Source of the DNA: Candidatus Babelota bacterium
GTDB lineage: Bacteria; Babelota; Babeliae; Babelales; JABDEC01
Length of the DNA: 64,000 nt
Reading direction: 5' to 3'
NCBI GenBank assembly: GCA_013286795.1
Contig: JABDFA010000007.1
Coordinates: forward strand, 1-64,000
The position numbers and the translations under genes are program-made. Positions 8,391-17,176 of this stretch are shown one piece after another. A model generated the notes under the pieces. It searched no databases and was not told where the DNA came from. It worked only from the letters and a program-made list of their open reading frames with translations. Numbering within the stretch: position 1 is the stretch's first letter; every line of letters begins with the position of its first letter.

Positions 8391-8888
8391 TTATAGTATA
8401 GCGCAAGCTCTCTTGTTTTGCTGCGCTTTTTGTAAGAATCTTAATCTAATAGATCTTTCAATTAAAGTAGCTGCATTAGTATTTTGAAATTTGACTGCTA
8501 TGTCTAATGGGGTATTATTACATGAATCTTTGAGAGCTAAGTTAGCTCCATTTTTTACCAGCCAACCAATGACATTAATACTATTATAAAAGGCTGCTAT
8601 GTGTAACATTGTGATTTTGATACCAAATAGTAGAGAATCTATGTCTTCTAATCCACTTATATAATTTTCAAGATTATCAATATTATCTTTGTATATAAAA
8701 TACAAAACAAATAATTGTGTTGAGTTATCTAATGCTGGATGAATATTTTCTTCATCTGTGAGTTCTGTGTACTTAGAATGAAAATCTAAAAAGGTCTGAG
8801 TAATTTTTTCTATATCTATTTTATTATCGTTTTCAAAGCAATTTGTGTTTGTGATTATTAATAAACAACAAAATATTATTTTATTCAT
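8391..8888 (-). CDS. Exported ankyrin protein with C-terminal CAIL (CaaX-like)
   Basis: A 165-residue protein with a signal peptide of about 17 residues (IIFCCLLIITNTNCF). Weak ankyrin repeats lie at about 75-145, clearest in TMLHIAAFYNSINVIGWLVKNGA and NTPLDIAVKFQN. The tail QNKRACAIL ends in Cys-Ala-Ile-Leu, a CaaX box of the geranylgeranyl type (X = Leu). Two neighbours on the same strand have the same kind of end. Bacteria have no CaaX prenyltransferases, so this makes sense only if the protein reaches a eukaryotic cytoplasm. That last step is inference. Confidence 0.75.
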   Translation of the reverse strand: MNKIIFCCLLIITNTNCFENDNKIDIEKITQTFLDFHSKYTELTDEENIHPALDNSTQLFVLYFIYKDNIDNLENYISGLEDIDSLLFGIKITMLHIAAFYNSINVIGWLVKNGANLALKDSCNNTPLDIAVKFQNTNAATLIERSIRLRFLQKAQQNKRACAIL

Positions 8889-8940
8889 TAAATTCCCTTT
8901 TTTATAATATCTATATTTTGTGTTTTAATTGTCAATTAAC

Positions 8941-9519
8941 TTATAATATAATGCAGTCTGGGCATCTAGATTTGCGCTTTACTTCTTTTAAAGCGCCATG
9001 TTCTGACAAGAGTTCATAAGCTTCTTTATTTTCATAATGCTCTGCTATTGCTAGTGGTGTATTTCCATATTGATCTATAGGGTTTATATTTACCCCATTG
9101 TTTATTAGATGATTTATAATCTTAGTTCTATTATATTTAGCTGCAATATGTAATATTGATATATCATACTTCAAGCAATAATGTAAATTTTTTGGTTTCA
9201 GAAAATATTTAATCAGAAGATCATCTTTGTATCGTTGGATTAAAAATAAGATTATAATAATGGGCCCCTTGCTTTCAGCGTCTTTGAGAAACTTTAAGGC
9301 TAGATTTGTGTCTTTATTATTGATTCCTGGATAGTCTTTGCAGAATTCTGTAATAGTTTGTGTGAAAATTTTCTCACGATCTTCATATGGGAGATGTTGT
9401 GCAAATAGATTTAAAAGTTCTACATGTTCATTATTTTCTAAAGACACTCTTTTTTTTGGTTTACCGGAATATAAAGTTGTAAATGTTAATAATATTAAAT
9501 ATAGAATCTGTTTTTTCAT
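8941..9519 (-). CDS. Exported ankyrin protein with C-terminal CIIL (CaaX-like)
   Basis: 192 residues with an N-terminal signal (YLILLTFTTLYSGK). The middle is helical with little similarity that I recognise. Two ankyrin repeats lie at about 120-180 (SILHIAAKYNRTKIINHLINNG and NTPLAIAEHYENKEAYELLSEHG). It ends RCPDCIIL, giving a Cys-Ile-Ile-Leu CaaX box plus an extra cysteine three residues upstream that could be acylated. It is probably co-transcribed with, or duplicated from, the two neighbouring CaaX-ending genes. Confidence 0.75.
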   Translation of the reverse strand: MKKQILYLILLTFTTLYSGKPKKRVSLENNEHVELLNLFAQHLPYEDREKIFTQTITEFCKDYPGINNKDTNLALKFLKDAESKGPIIIILFLIQRYKDDLLIKYFLKPKNLHYCLKYDISILHIAAKYNRTKIINHLINNGVNINPIDQYGNTPLAIAEHYENKEAYELLSEHGALKEVKRKSRCPDCIIL

Positions 9520-9544
9520 AGTGAGCTTCTTTAAAGTTTAAATG

Positions 9545-9931
9545 TTATAAAATTATACAAGATGAAACTGGTTTACTAAGAATTTGTAAATCAAATTCAA
9601 TTTTAAGTTCTCTTACTATTAATTCAATTATAGCCAGATATTCTTCAGCTTCACTGAAAAACCTAGCTTTAAGTTCTTTTTCAAAAGAATTCTCTGCCTG
9701 ATCTCTTACCAGTTTATACATTTTAACAGTTGTATCTAAGATTTTTGTATTGTAACATTTTTGTTTATTGATCATAGCCAAAGCTTTGCAGGGTTCAAAT
9801 TGTTTTAAACTTGCTAATATTGTATCAATAGGGTTAATTAAGGTCGAAATACTTTCATATTCAAATGTTCTTAATGTTTGAGTTGCTACTAATACAAGTA
9901 ATACACTAAAAATTTTTAAAATATTATTCAT
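9545..9931 (-). CDS. Exported small helical protein with C-terminal CIIL (CaaX-like)
   Basis: 128 residues: a signal peptide (IFSVLLVLVATQTLRTF), then an all-helical body without a recognised domain, ending in SKPVSSCIIL. It has no ankyrin repeats, so the shared CaaX end is not just a by-product of a common ankyrin ancestor. It is the upstream member of a three-gene minus-strand run (9931 to 8391) whose proteins all end in a CaaX-like box. Confidence 0.7.
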   Translation of the reverse strand: MNNILKIFSVLLVLVATQTLRTFEYESISTLINPIDTILASLKQFEPCKALAMINKQKCYNTKILDTTVKMYKLVRDQAENSFEKELKARFFSEAEEYLAIIELIVRELKIEFDLQILSKPVSSCIIL

Positions 9932-10019
9932 GTAAGTAATGACTTTAATAAAATTGTTATTTTAAGCTTAATTTGATACAATTTATATATTAACTTTTTT
10001 TTAAAAAGACGCAATAAAA

Positions 10020-10763
10020 ATGAGCTTTATGTTAGAGATAAAAAATTTATCAGTTTCAATTGAAAATCAAAAAATAATTAAAGATTTGAGTTTAAAAGTT
10101 CAAGCAGGTCAAATACATGCCCTTATGGGTCCTAATGGTTCGGGAAAATCTACATTAGCCTATACTGTTTTAGGGCATCCTAAATGTAAGGTTGATAAGG
10201 GTGCAATATATTTTAATGATCAAGATATAACTGATTTAGCTGTTGAAAAAAGAGCTAAGTTAGGAATATTTTTAGCATTTCAATATCCACAAGAAATTCC
10301 AGGATTACAAATATTTGCTTTTTTAAAAGAGATTTATACTGCATTCACTGCAAAAAAGATATCTGTTCAGGATTTTAAATTGTTGCTTGAAGAATATATG
10401 AAGTTATTAGATATAGATCCTTCTTTTGCATATAGAAACTTAAATGAAGGTTTTTCCGGTGGGCAAAAGAAAAAGTTAGAAATGCTACAATTAATTTTAT
10501 TACAACCAGCTATAGCTATTATTGATGAAATTGATTCTGGTCTTGATATTGATTCATTAAAAATTGTTGCTAATGCTTTAAATATTTGTAAAAAATCTAA
10601 TCCTAAATTTACTGTCCTTTTGGTTACTCATTATCAAAGAATTTTAAATCATATTATGCCTGATTTTGTGCATGTGTTTTCGCAAGGTTCTATAATTAAA
10701 TCCGGAAATTCTTCTTTAGCTCAGAAAATAGAAGAAAAAGGTTATAATGAGTTACATATTTAG
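10020..10763 (+). CDS. sufC: Fe-S cluster assembly ATPase SufC
   Basis: ABC-type ATPase of the SufBCD scaffold, cytoplasmic. It has Walker [10 protein letters not shown], the signature [10 protein letters not shown], and Walker [13 protein letters not shown] with the family-typical DEIDSGLD. The Q-loop reads FQYPQEIPG, as in SufC. It has no membrane partner. The end overlaps the sufB start by 17 bases, showing tight coupling. The ATG at 10020 has a poor ribosome site; a second ATG at 10029 is possible. Confidence 0.95.
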   Translation: MSFMLEIKNLSVSIENQKIIKDLSLKVQAGQIHALMGPNGSGKSTLAYTVLGHPKCKVDKGAIYFNDQDITDLAVEKRAKLGIFLAFQYPQEIPGLQIFAFLKEIYTAFTAKKISVQDFKLLLEEYMKLLDIDPSFAYRNLNEGFSGGQKKKLEMLQLILLQPAIAIIDEIDSGLDIDSLKIVANALNICKKSNPKFTVLLVTHYQRILNHIMPDFVHVFSQGSIIKSGNSSLAQKIEEKGYNELHI

Positions 10764-12090
10764 GTCCAAAAAAGGACTTAATCGTGAAATTGTTATTGAA
10801 ATTTCAAAGCAAAAGAATGAACCTGCATGGATGTTAGAGTTTAGGTTAAAAGCTCTTGAAGTGTTTGAAAATAAACCTATGCCAATTTGGGGAGCTGATC
10901 TTTCTGAATTGAACACAGAAGATATTCATTTTTATGTAAAACCATTGCAAGAAATTCAACGTTCTTGGGCAGATGTTCCTGAAAAAATTAAAGATACTTT
11001 TGATAAACTGGGTATACCTCAGGCGGAACGCAAATTTTTGGCTGGAGTTGGAGCTCAGTTTGATTCTGAAGTTATATATAAGAACTTGAAGCAGAAATGG
11101 AAAGATTTAGGAGTAATTTTTCTTGATACAGGAACAGCATTAAGAGAGCATTCTGAAATATTTAGAAAATATTTTGGAACTATTGTTCCGCCCAATGACA
11201 ATAAGTTTGCTGCACTTAATTCGGCTGTTTGGAGTGGCGGTAGTTTTGTTTATGTTCCAAAAAATGTTCAAATAGATATGCCGTTGCAAGCATATTTTAG
11301 AATTAATAGTTCTAGCATGGGGCAATTTGAAAGAACTTTGATAATAGCAGAAGAGGGTAGTTTTGTGCATTATGTTGAAGGTTGTAGCGCTCCTGTTTAT
11401 AAAAATAGCTCTTTGCATAGTGCTGTTGTAGAAATAATTGCTCATGAAAATGCTCGTGTTAGATATACAACAATTCAAAATTGGTCAGAAAATGTTTACA
11501 ATTTAGTTACAAAAAGAGCGATAGCAAATGAAAATTCTACAGTAGAGTGGGTAGATGGTAATTTTGGTAGTAAGATTACTATGAAATATCCAAGTATAAT
11601 TTTAAAAGGTACTGGTTCCAAAGGACAAATCATTTCTCTTGCTGTTGCAAAAAAGGGGCAACATCAAGATGCTGGAGGCAAGGTTATTCATCTGGCAACT
11701 AATACTACTTCAAATATTATTTCAAAATCTATCAGTAAAGATGGTGGTAGATCAAGTTATAGAGGGTTACTTAAAGTTGTTAAAGGAGCAAGACATTCTA
11801 AATCAAAAGTTCAATGTGATGCTTTAATTTTAGATAAAACCTCTCGTTCTGATACTTATCCTACGGTTGATGTAAGTGAGCCTGAAGTTGATATAGGGCA
11901 CGAGGCTTCTGTAAGTAAAATTAGTCAAGATCAGCTATTTTATTTGATGAGTAGAGGATTTACTCAAGCTCAAGCGAATGCAATGATAGTTAATGGATTT
12001 ATAGACTGTTTTGTTAAAGAATTGCCCATGGAATATGCAGTTGAAATTAATCGCTTAATAAATATGGAAATGGAAGGTTCTATAGGGTGA
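10747..12090 (+). CDS. sufB: Fe-S cluster assembly scaffold SufB
   Basis: Beta-helix scaffold on which the Fe-S cluster is built with SufC and SufD. Recognisable stretches include [58 protein letters not shown] and [20 protein letters not shown]. At 447 residues it is near the usual length. It overlaps sufC at the start and sufD at the end (stop TGA inside the GTG start of sufD). Confidence 0.95.
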   Translation: MSYIFRSKKGLNREIVIEISKQKNEPAWMLEFRLKALEVFENKPMPIWGADLSELNTEDIHFYVKPLQEIQRSWADVPEKIKDTFDKLGIPQAERKFLAGVGAQFDSEVIYKNLKQKWKDLGVIFLDTGTALREHSEIFRKYFGTIVPPNDNKFAALNSAVWSGGSFVYVPKNVQIDMPLQAYFRINSSSMGQFERTLIIAEEGSFVHYVEGCSAPVYKNSSLHSAVVEIIAHENARVRYTTIQNWSENVYNLVTKRAIANENSTVEWVDGNFGSKITMKYPSIILKGTGSKGQIISLAVAKKGQHQDAGGKVIHLATNTTSNIISKSISKDGGRSSYRGLLKVVKGARHSKSKVQCDALILDKTSRSDTYPTVDVSEPEVDIGHEASVSKISQDQLFYLMSRGFTQAQANAMIVNGFIDCFVKELPMEYAVEINRLINMEMEGSIG

Positions 12091-12746
12091 AACAAAAGAT
12101 TGTTTTTATCGACGAAAATTACCAGGCTAGCTATTCAAATAATTTTTTGGATCTTGAAGCTAACATTAATTTTATAGTTTATAAAAGAGCTACTTTAAAT
12201 TATTTCTTCGATCAGACCAGTTTTAGCGGTAAAAATCAAGCCCTAAACTTTAATTTATATATTTATGATAATGCACAAGTAAATTTTAGTTTTAAAATTT
12301 CTAATTCTTTTTTTACTAGTTTAACAATAAACTCTTTTCTTGTTGGTCAAAATTCAACTGCTGTAATCAAGGGAAGTTATATACTTGATGGTTTAAAACA
12401 AGTTAGAATTATAACTAACCAAACACATCTAGGCACTGATTCTAAAAGTGAAGTAATTATCAGGGGTGCTTTATTTGGGAATTCTACCGCAAATTATTAC
12501 GGAACTATCCATGTTGATACAAAAGGTCTTAGGACTTGTGCATCTCAAGAGAACAAAAATATCTTATTTTCAAACTCTGCGCGAGCTACATCTATACCTT
12601 GTTTAGAGGTTTTGACTGATGAAGTGAAATGTTCACATGCTAGCGCTGTGGGGTATTTTGATAAAGAGTATCTTTTTTATATGGAATCCAGGGGGTTAAA
12701 CGAGCAAAAAGCCTATGAATTACTTCTGGAGACATTCTTGGTTTAA
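12087..12746 (+). CDS. sufD: SufD-like Fe-S assembly protein, short form
   Basis: A partner of SufB by position and by its C-terminal half: [29 protein letters not shown] is the SufB/SufD family signature, and it ends YFMESRGL-type helices. At 219 residues it is much shorter than typical SufD (about 400), lacking the N-terminal helical domain. It starts at GTG 12087, overlapping the sufB stop. sufS and sufE are not in the window, so the sulfur source must be encoded elsewhere. Confidence 0.85.
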   Translation: MKQKIVFIDENYQASYSNNFLDLEANINFIVYKRATLNYFFDQTSFSGKNQALNFNLYIYDNAQVNFSFKISNSFFTSLTINSFLVGQNSTAVIKGSYILDGLKQVRIITNQTHLGTDSKSEVIIRGALFGNSTANYYGTIHVDTKGLRTCASQENKNILFSNSARATSIPCLEVLTDEVKCSHASAVGYFDKEYLFYMESRGLNEQKAYELLLETFLV

Positions 12747-12847
12747 TTCTGACCTTTTGACACAGTTCCGGCATATGGATAGGATAAAGAGTATAGGTGG
12801 GTTCAATTTTTAGACTTTTACCCTGTAAATTTAACAAAAATCGCGCA

Positions 12848-12875
12848 TTGACAATTTGGAAAAGTTATATATAAT
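12848..12875 (+). promoter_or_regulatory. Sigma70-type promoter of the RBR ligase gene
   Basis: TTGACA at 12848-12853 and TATAAT at 12870-12875 with a 16-base spacer, about 60 bases ahead of the ATG. Confidence 0.7.
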
Positions 12876-12935
12876 TAATATTATAAATATTGTAGTTGTA
12901 ATGTTTTCTTATTTTTATAAATATAGGGGTATTTT

Positions 12936-13940
12936 ATGAACTTTTCAAATGTATTGAAATTAATGTTTCTTACATTAGTTTTTCAGGTTTCAAATTCTAT
13001 GAGAGCTATGTCTCATGAAGATGAGTTGAATCTTGCTAGTGCGTTGTCTATTTCTGAGCAAACAGCTAAAGAAGAAGAAAAGAAGCGACAGCAGGATGAT
13101 AAAATAAGAGCTGATGAAAAAATCAGACAAGAAGAGCAGATAGCGTTAGATGCTGCAATAGCATTAGCTTTATCTGATGGAGTTGTTCAACCTGCTGCTA
13201 GACCAGCACCTGCTGTTCCAGCTCAGCAACCAGTTGCTCCTGCGCCTGCAGCACCAGCCCCTCAACCGGCTGTTCCCGCAAGGCCTGCAGCTAAAAAGCA
13301 ACAAAATACATGTAATATCTGTTTAGACGATGAGGTTAAGGAAATAGTAGAACTTGCTTGTAAGCATGCTTATTGTAAAAATTGTCTTACAGGTTTAGTT
13401 GATACTGCTATTAAGGATAAAAGCTCAAAAGGTTTACGTTGTCCTGAACCTAAATGTAAAGCAGCTATCTCGCATGCAGATGTCGCTAAGATTACGCAAG
13501 ATCAAGAAAAAATAAAAGAAATAGGTGAAATACAATTCAAAGAATGGATATTATTAGCTGGTGATGCTAAAAATTGCCCTACACCAGGTTGTACTTATGT
13601 ATTTATCAAAGATAACAGGGCACCTCATAATGTACAATGTCCTAAATGTGTAAAACATTATTGTTCAGGTTGTTATTTTACTCATGGTAAGGATATGTCT
13701 TGTAAAGATGCTGTATTAGCTAATGATAAAAATGCATCCAATAAGGCAAATCTTGACTGGATTAAGAAAAATACTAAGGCTTGTCCACATTGCAAAGCAG
13801 CTGTACAGAAAAATGGTGGTTGTAGATTTATGGATTGTATTAGCTGTCATAAAGAATTTTGTTGGGTTTGTTTAGCTAAAACAGCAGGGCATGCAGATCA
13901 TGGTTGTCCTGGTGGATCTGGCTATCATATGGTTGATTAA
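12936..13940 (+). CDS. Exported RBR (RING1-IBR-RING2) E3 ubiquitin ligase with UIM-like helices
   Basis: Domains in order. Signal peptide about 1-24. UIM-like helix at 30-42 (LNLASALSISEQ). Charged coil. Second UIM-like helix at about 69-81 (ALDAAIALALSD). Pro/Ala linker at 84-119. RING1 with C126, C129, C142, H144, C147, C150, C169, C174. IBR with C214, C219, C235, C238, C243, C246, H250, C256. RING2 with C283, C286, C301, C304, C309, C312 and the catalytic C296 in NGGCRFMDC, the same position as the parkin active cysteine. All zinc ligands and the transfer cysteine are present, so it is predicted active. Bacteria lack ubiquitin, so the target system must be the host's. RBR ligases are typical of eukaryotes, so transfer from a host is likely. 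Confidence 0.93.
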   Translation: MNFSNVLKLMFLTLVFQVSNSMRAMSHEDELNLASALSISEQTAKEEEKKRQQDDKIRADEKIRQEEQIALDAAIALALSDGVVQPAARPAPAVPAQQPVAPAPAAPAPQPAVPARPAAKKQQNTCNICLDDEVKEIVELACKHAYCKNCLTGLVDTAIKDKSSKGLRCPEPKCKAAISHADVAKITQDQEKIKEIGEIQFKEWILLAGDAKNCPTPGCTYVFIKDNRAPHNVQCPKCVKHYCSGCYFTHGKDMSCKDAVLANDKNASNKANLDWIKKNTKACPHCKAAVQKNGGCRFMDCISCHKEFCWVCLAKTAGHADHGCPGGSGYHMVD

Positions 13941-13970
13941 TAAAAATAACTAATATAACTATTTTAAAAT

Positions 13971-14002
13971 ATAATAGGTCGTAATAAAATGCGACCTATT
14001 AT
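13971..14002. terminator. Hairpin between RBR and WD40 genes
   Basis: Perfect 11-pair stem ATAATAGGTCG / CGACCTATTAT with a ten-base loop. No T-run follows, and it sits 17 bases before the WD40 start. It could be a terminator working on either strand or a leader structure controlling the WD40 gene. Confidence 0.6.
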
Positions 14003-14019
14003 TTATAGAGGCATTAACT

Positions 14020-15198
14020 ATGAATAAAATAACAGTAATCTCTTTGGTGTTAGCATTGCCATATTGTATAAATGCAATGTCAGAATTAAAAGAAAAAGAA
14101 GAAGTGTCCTCTGCGCTAGAAACGAAAATAAATGGATATCGCAGAGAGCTTCTATCTCAATATCTGATTCCAGATTTAGCTAAATTGGTTGAGGAATATG
14201 ATCCAATTAAAGATAAATGGAAATGTGAAACTAAACTAGAAGATGATAATATTTATACTCACGTATATTCATTACCAGGAAATAAAATAGCTTCTGTGTC
14301 TACTGATTATGTAATAAAAATATGGGATCTTACATCTGGTATATGTAGAACTCTAGAAGGCCATACTGATAAAATTAATTCAATATGTGTATTACCGGGA
14401 AACAAATTAGCTTCTGGGTCTGCTGATCATACAATAAGAATATGGGATCTTGCTTCTGGAAGATTTAAAATTCTAGAAGGTCATAGTGGTGCTGTTAATT
14501 CAGTATGTAGATTATCAGAAAATAAATTAGTTTCCGGATCTGAAGATGGGACAGTAAAAATATGGAATCATAATTCTTACAAATGTGAGGCTACTTTGCA
14601 TATTCATTCCAACATTCGTTCAATATGCGCATTATCGAGAAATAAATTTGCTTTTGGGTGTGACGATGGAACAATAAGAATATGGAATATTTCTTCAAGC
14701 AAATATGAAGCTACTTTAAAAGATCATACTGAGGGAGTTCATTCAATATGTGTACTACCCGGAAACAAATTAGCTTCTGGGTCTTTTGATGAAACAATAA
14801 AGATATGGGATCTTGCTCTGCCCGTCGAAGCCTCGGCGAAGTCGGGTTCTGGTAAATGTAAAACGCTAGAAGGTCATACTTATGTTGTTACTTCAATATG
14901 CGTATTGCCAGGAAATAAATTAGCTTCTGGGTCTATGGATCATACAATAAAAATATGGGATATAATTTCTGGTAAATGTGAAGCTACCTTAAAGGGTCAT
15001 TTTAACGAAGTTAATTCATTATGTGTAACTTCAGAAAATAAATTAGTTTCTGGATCTAAGGATGGAATAATAAAGATATGGAGTAATTCAGCTATATCAT
15101 CAGATTTTGTAGATGAAGAATATATAAAATTTATGGCTGAAAAAGAATCTTGGATAACTACCAAAAAACAAGAAAAATCGGGTTGTATAATAAATTAA
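14020..15198 (+). CDS. Exported F-box-like/WD40-repeat protein with CIIN end
   Basis: Signal peptide about 1-19 (ends CINA). An F-box-like segment follows at about 43-65 (LLSQYLIPDLAKLVEEYDP), then seven WD40 blades at 70-356 with repeated LEGH...LASGS...IKIWD, enough for a complete propeller. A short helical tail ends CIIN. F-box plus WD40 is the layout of eukaryotic SCF substrate adaptors such as the FBXW proteins. The F-box call is weak by sequence alone, but the same LIPDL-x-K motif ends an ankyrin protein at 49398-49450. Blade 5 carries a ten-codon insert (residues 267-276) derived from a palindromic repeat. GAGG precedes the ATG. Confidence 0.85.
   Translation: MNKITVISLVLALPYCINAMSELKEKEEVSSALETKINGYRRELLSQYLIPDLAKLVEEYDPIKDKWKCETKLEDDNIYTHVYSLPGNKIASVSTDYVIKIWDLTSGICRTLEGHTDKINSICVLPGNKLASGSADHTIRIWDLASGRFKILEGHSGAVNSVCRLSENKLVSGSEDGTVKIWNHNSYKCEATLHIHSNIRSICALSRNKFAFGCDDGTIRIWNISSSKYEATLKDHTEGVHSICVLPGNKLASGSFDETIKIWDLALPVEASAKSGSGKCKTLEGHTYVVTSICVLPGNKLASGSMDHTIKIWDIISGKCEATLKGHFNEVNSLCVTSENKLVSGSKDGIIKIWSNSAISSDFVDEEYIKFMAEKESWITTKKQEKSGCIIN
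14818..14847 (+). repeat. In-frame palindromic-repeat insert in the WD40 gene
   Basis: Other blades read GATCTTGCT-TCTGG(A/T), whereas here 30 GC-rich bases (encoding LPVEASAKSG) sit between GATCTTGCT and TCTGGT. The insert resembles the unit at about 3162-3193 (CGAAGCCTTGGCGAAG) and the patch near 18500. Confidence 0.7.
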
Positions 15199-15238
15199 TA
15201 GACTTTATGCGTAATTAGCGCAAAAAATATTAGGAATA

Positions 15239-15362
15239 ACTTTATTGGCTCGCATGGTTCGACAGGCTCACCACGAGCGCGGGGAAAATTCTCTGGATGA
15301 GCTCGTTCCTGCCTGCACGCTATAGCTTTGGAGCCGCCTGGGAGATCGTCGAGATCCGACGA
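15239..15362. repeat. GC-rich palindromic repeat patch
   Basis: Lies between the WD40 gene and the convergent helicase gene. It contains TTCGACAGGCTCACCACGAGCG and a second unit with CCTGCCTGCACG...GAGATCGTCGAGATCCGACG. Its composition is sharply different from the AT-rich flanks. No gene is supported here. Confidence 0.6.
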
Positions 15363-15381
15363 ATTTAATTGTGGATAAGAT

Positions 15382-17067
15382 CTAATATCTTTTTTTTCGA
15401 TTCTGATCTCTTCTTTTACTTCTATTTCTATTACCACCAAATCTATCTGAGTGCCTGTTTGAGCTATCTTGTTTTGGTTGACCGTAAGTATCTTTTACCA
15501 GAAATATTTTGTGAGGGATATTGGCAATAGGGCTTGCTTTCATAGCATCCACGCAATTTTTTAGGCGATTTTCTGGTATAGAAATATATGTCTGCTGTTT
15601 TAAAACTCTAACTTTACGTAAGTCTTGGGGAACTAATTTACACGTGCGATATAGATAGTCACGTATCATATCTTCTGTGAAACCATTTTCATGACCGAGA
15701 CCAAAAAATATTTCTTGAGGTATATTATCTGAACTTGCAGAACTAACAGAACTAAGATTTTCATTAATAATGTCTTTGAAGAATTTATCTTCAAGCGCTG
15801 CAGCAAGAGCATTCTTGACTTCATTTTCTGTAAAGGAGCTCACTAGTTCCATAACAACCTTGTGTACTTCAGAAAGTTTTTTGTTTGGTTCTTTAGATTG
15901 TTCTATAAAATCTGAAACTGCTGCCATTTTTGAATTAATTATAGTGTCTATAGGTGGTATAGGTATTTCAAGCAAATTTGTTTGAGCTAGTTTTTCTATT
16001 CGTTTAATCGAACGAATTTCATTTGGAGTCACAAATGTTATTGCTATACCTTCTTTACCTGCTCTGCCCGTTCTTCCTATTCTATGCACATAACTTTCAA
16101 GTTCCTCAGGAGTTGAAAAGTTTATAACATGGGAAAGGTCAGAAACATCAATACCTCTGGCAGCTACATCTGTTGCTGTTAAAATGTTAAAATCTTTATT
16201 TTTGAATCCTCTAATAACCTTATTTCTTAATGGTTGGTTCATATCTCCATGAAGAGAATTTGCTTTGAAGCCTCTTGCTATTAATTGTTCCATGACTTCG
16301 CCTGCAAGCATTTTTGTTCTGCAAAATATAATGCCATAAAAATCAGGTGCGCTTTCTATAAAACGAGCTGTAGCTTCAACTCTGTTACGCATTGGTGCAA
16401 TACAATAATATTGCTTAACTTGTACGCTGGTTATTCCCTTTTCACTTGCTTTAGCGGTTAAGACATTTTTCATATGGGATTTTATCAATTGTTTAATGCC
16501 GGGTCTTACAGTAGCAGAAAACAACCAAATTTGTCTGTCTTTAGGCGCAGAAGTTAGAATATTATCTATGTCTTCCTTAAAGCCCATATCAAGCATTATA
16601 TCTGCTTCATCAAGAACTAATACTTTAAGAGATTTTAGTGATAATGTTTTACGTTCCAAATGATCTATTAACCTGCCCGGGGTACCTATTATTACTTGTG
16701 CGCCGCGTCTTATATTTGATATTTGTTTTCCTATCGGCATTCCACCATAAACAGGTTCTATGATAATATTAGTTTCTCGTGAAATATCTCTAAGGCTTTC
16801 ATAGATTTGCAGGACCAATTCGCGAGTTGGAGCTATTACAAGAGCTTGAACATCTTTTATTTCAGGTTTTACTATATGTAGCAACGGTATTCCAAATGCA
16901 AGAGTTTTACCTGTTCCAGTTTGAGCTTGTGCATGCATATCATTTTTTGGATTATCCAAAAGCATAGGGATTACAATTTCTTGGATTTCAGTTGGTTTTG
17001 TAAAGCCCAATGCTTGTAGAGACTTTTGGATACTAGGTAATAATCTTGAACTTGAAAAAATATTCAC
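15382..17067 (-). CDS. deaD: DEAD-box RNA helicase (DeaD/CsdA type)
   Basis: ATP-dependent RNA helicase, cytoplasmic, involved in ribosome assembly or mRNA turnover. Motifs seen: Q motif (GFTKPTEIQ), I AQTGTGKT, II LDEADIMLDMGF, III SATV, V TDVAARGID, VI HRIGRTGRAG. The C-terminal third holds a DbpA-type RNA-binding domain (about 465-530) and a basic Arg/Asn-rich tail. The ATG is preceded by GAAAGACC. The 3' end lies next to a GC-rich repeat patch but the stop is normal. Confidence 0.95.
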   Translation of the reverse strand: MNIFSSSRLLPSIQKSLQALGFTKPTEIQEIVIPMLLDNPKNDMHAQAQTGTGKTLAFGIPLLHIVKPEIKDVQALVIAPTRELVLQIYESLRDISRETNIIIEPVYGGMPIGKQISNIRRGAQVIIGTPGRLIDHLERKTLSLKSLKVLVLDEADIMLDMGFKEDIDNILTSAPKDRQIWLFSATVRPGIKQLIKSHMKNVLTAKASEKGITSVQVKQYYCIAPMRNRVEATARFIESAPDFYGIIFCRTKMLAGEVMEQLIARGFKANSLHGDMNQPLRNKVIRGFKNKDFNILTATDVAARGIDVSDLSHVINFSTPEELESYVHRIGRTGRAGKEGIAITFVTPNEIRSIKRIEKLAQTNLLEIPIPPIDTIINSKMAAVSDFIEQSKEPNKKLSEVHKVVMELVSSFTENEVKNALAAALEDKFFKDIINENLSSVSSASSDNIPQEIFFGLGHENGFTEDMIRDYLYRTCKLVPQDLRKVRVLKQQTYISIPENRLKNCVDAMKASPIANIPHKIFLVKDTYGQPKQDSSNRHSDRFGGNRNRSKRRDQNRKKRY

Positions 17068-17176
17068 AGTGGTCTTTCGTTTAATTTCTTAGTAAATTAT
17101 AAATCTAAGATTAGGGAAAAAGTAGCTTATAATCATATATTATCTCACAAATTTCAAATAATTGAAATTAAATTAT

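Noticed and set aside
12640-12837. Minus-strand ORF overlapping the end of sufD and the following gap
   Set aside because: Mostly antisense to sufD. The part in the gap (TLYPIHMPELCQKV) looks faintly like a remnant, but I cannot place it, so no gene is called.
15195-15440. 81-codon minus-strand ORF between WD40 and helicase genes
   Set aside because: It translates the palindromic repeat patch and overlaps the helicase end in another frame; no domain is visible.
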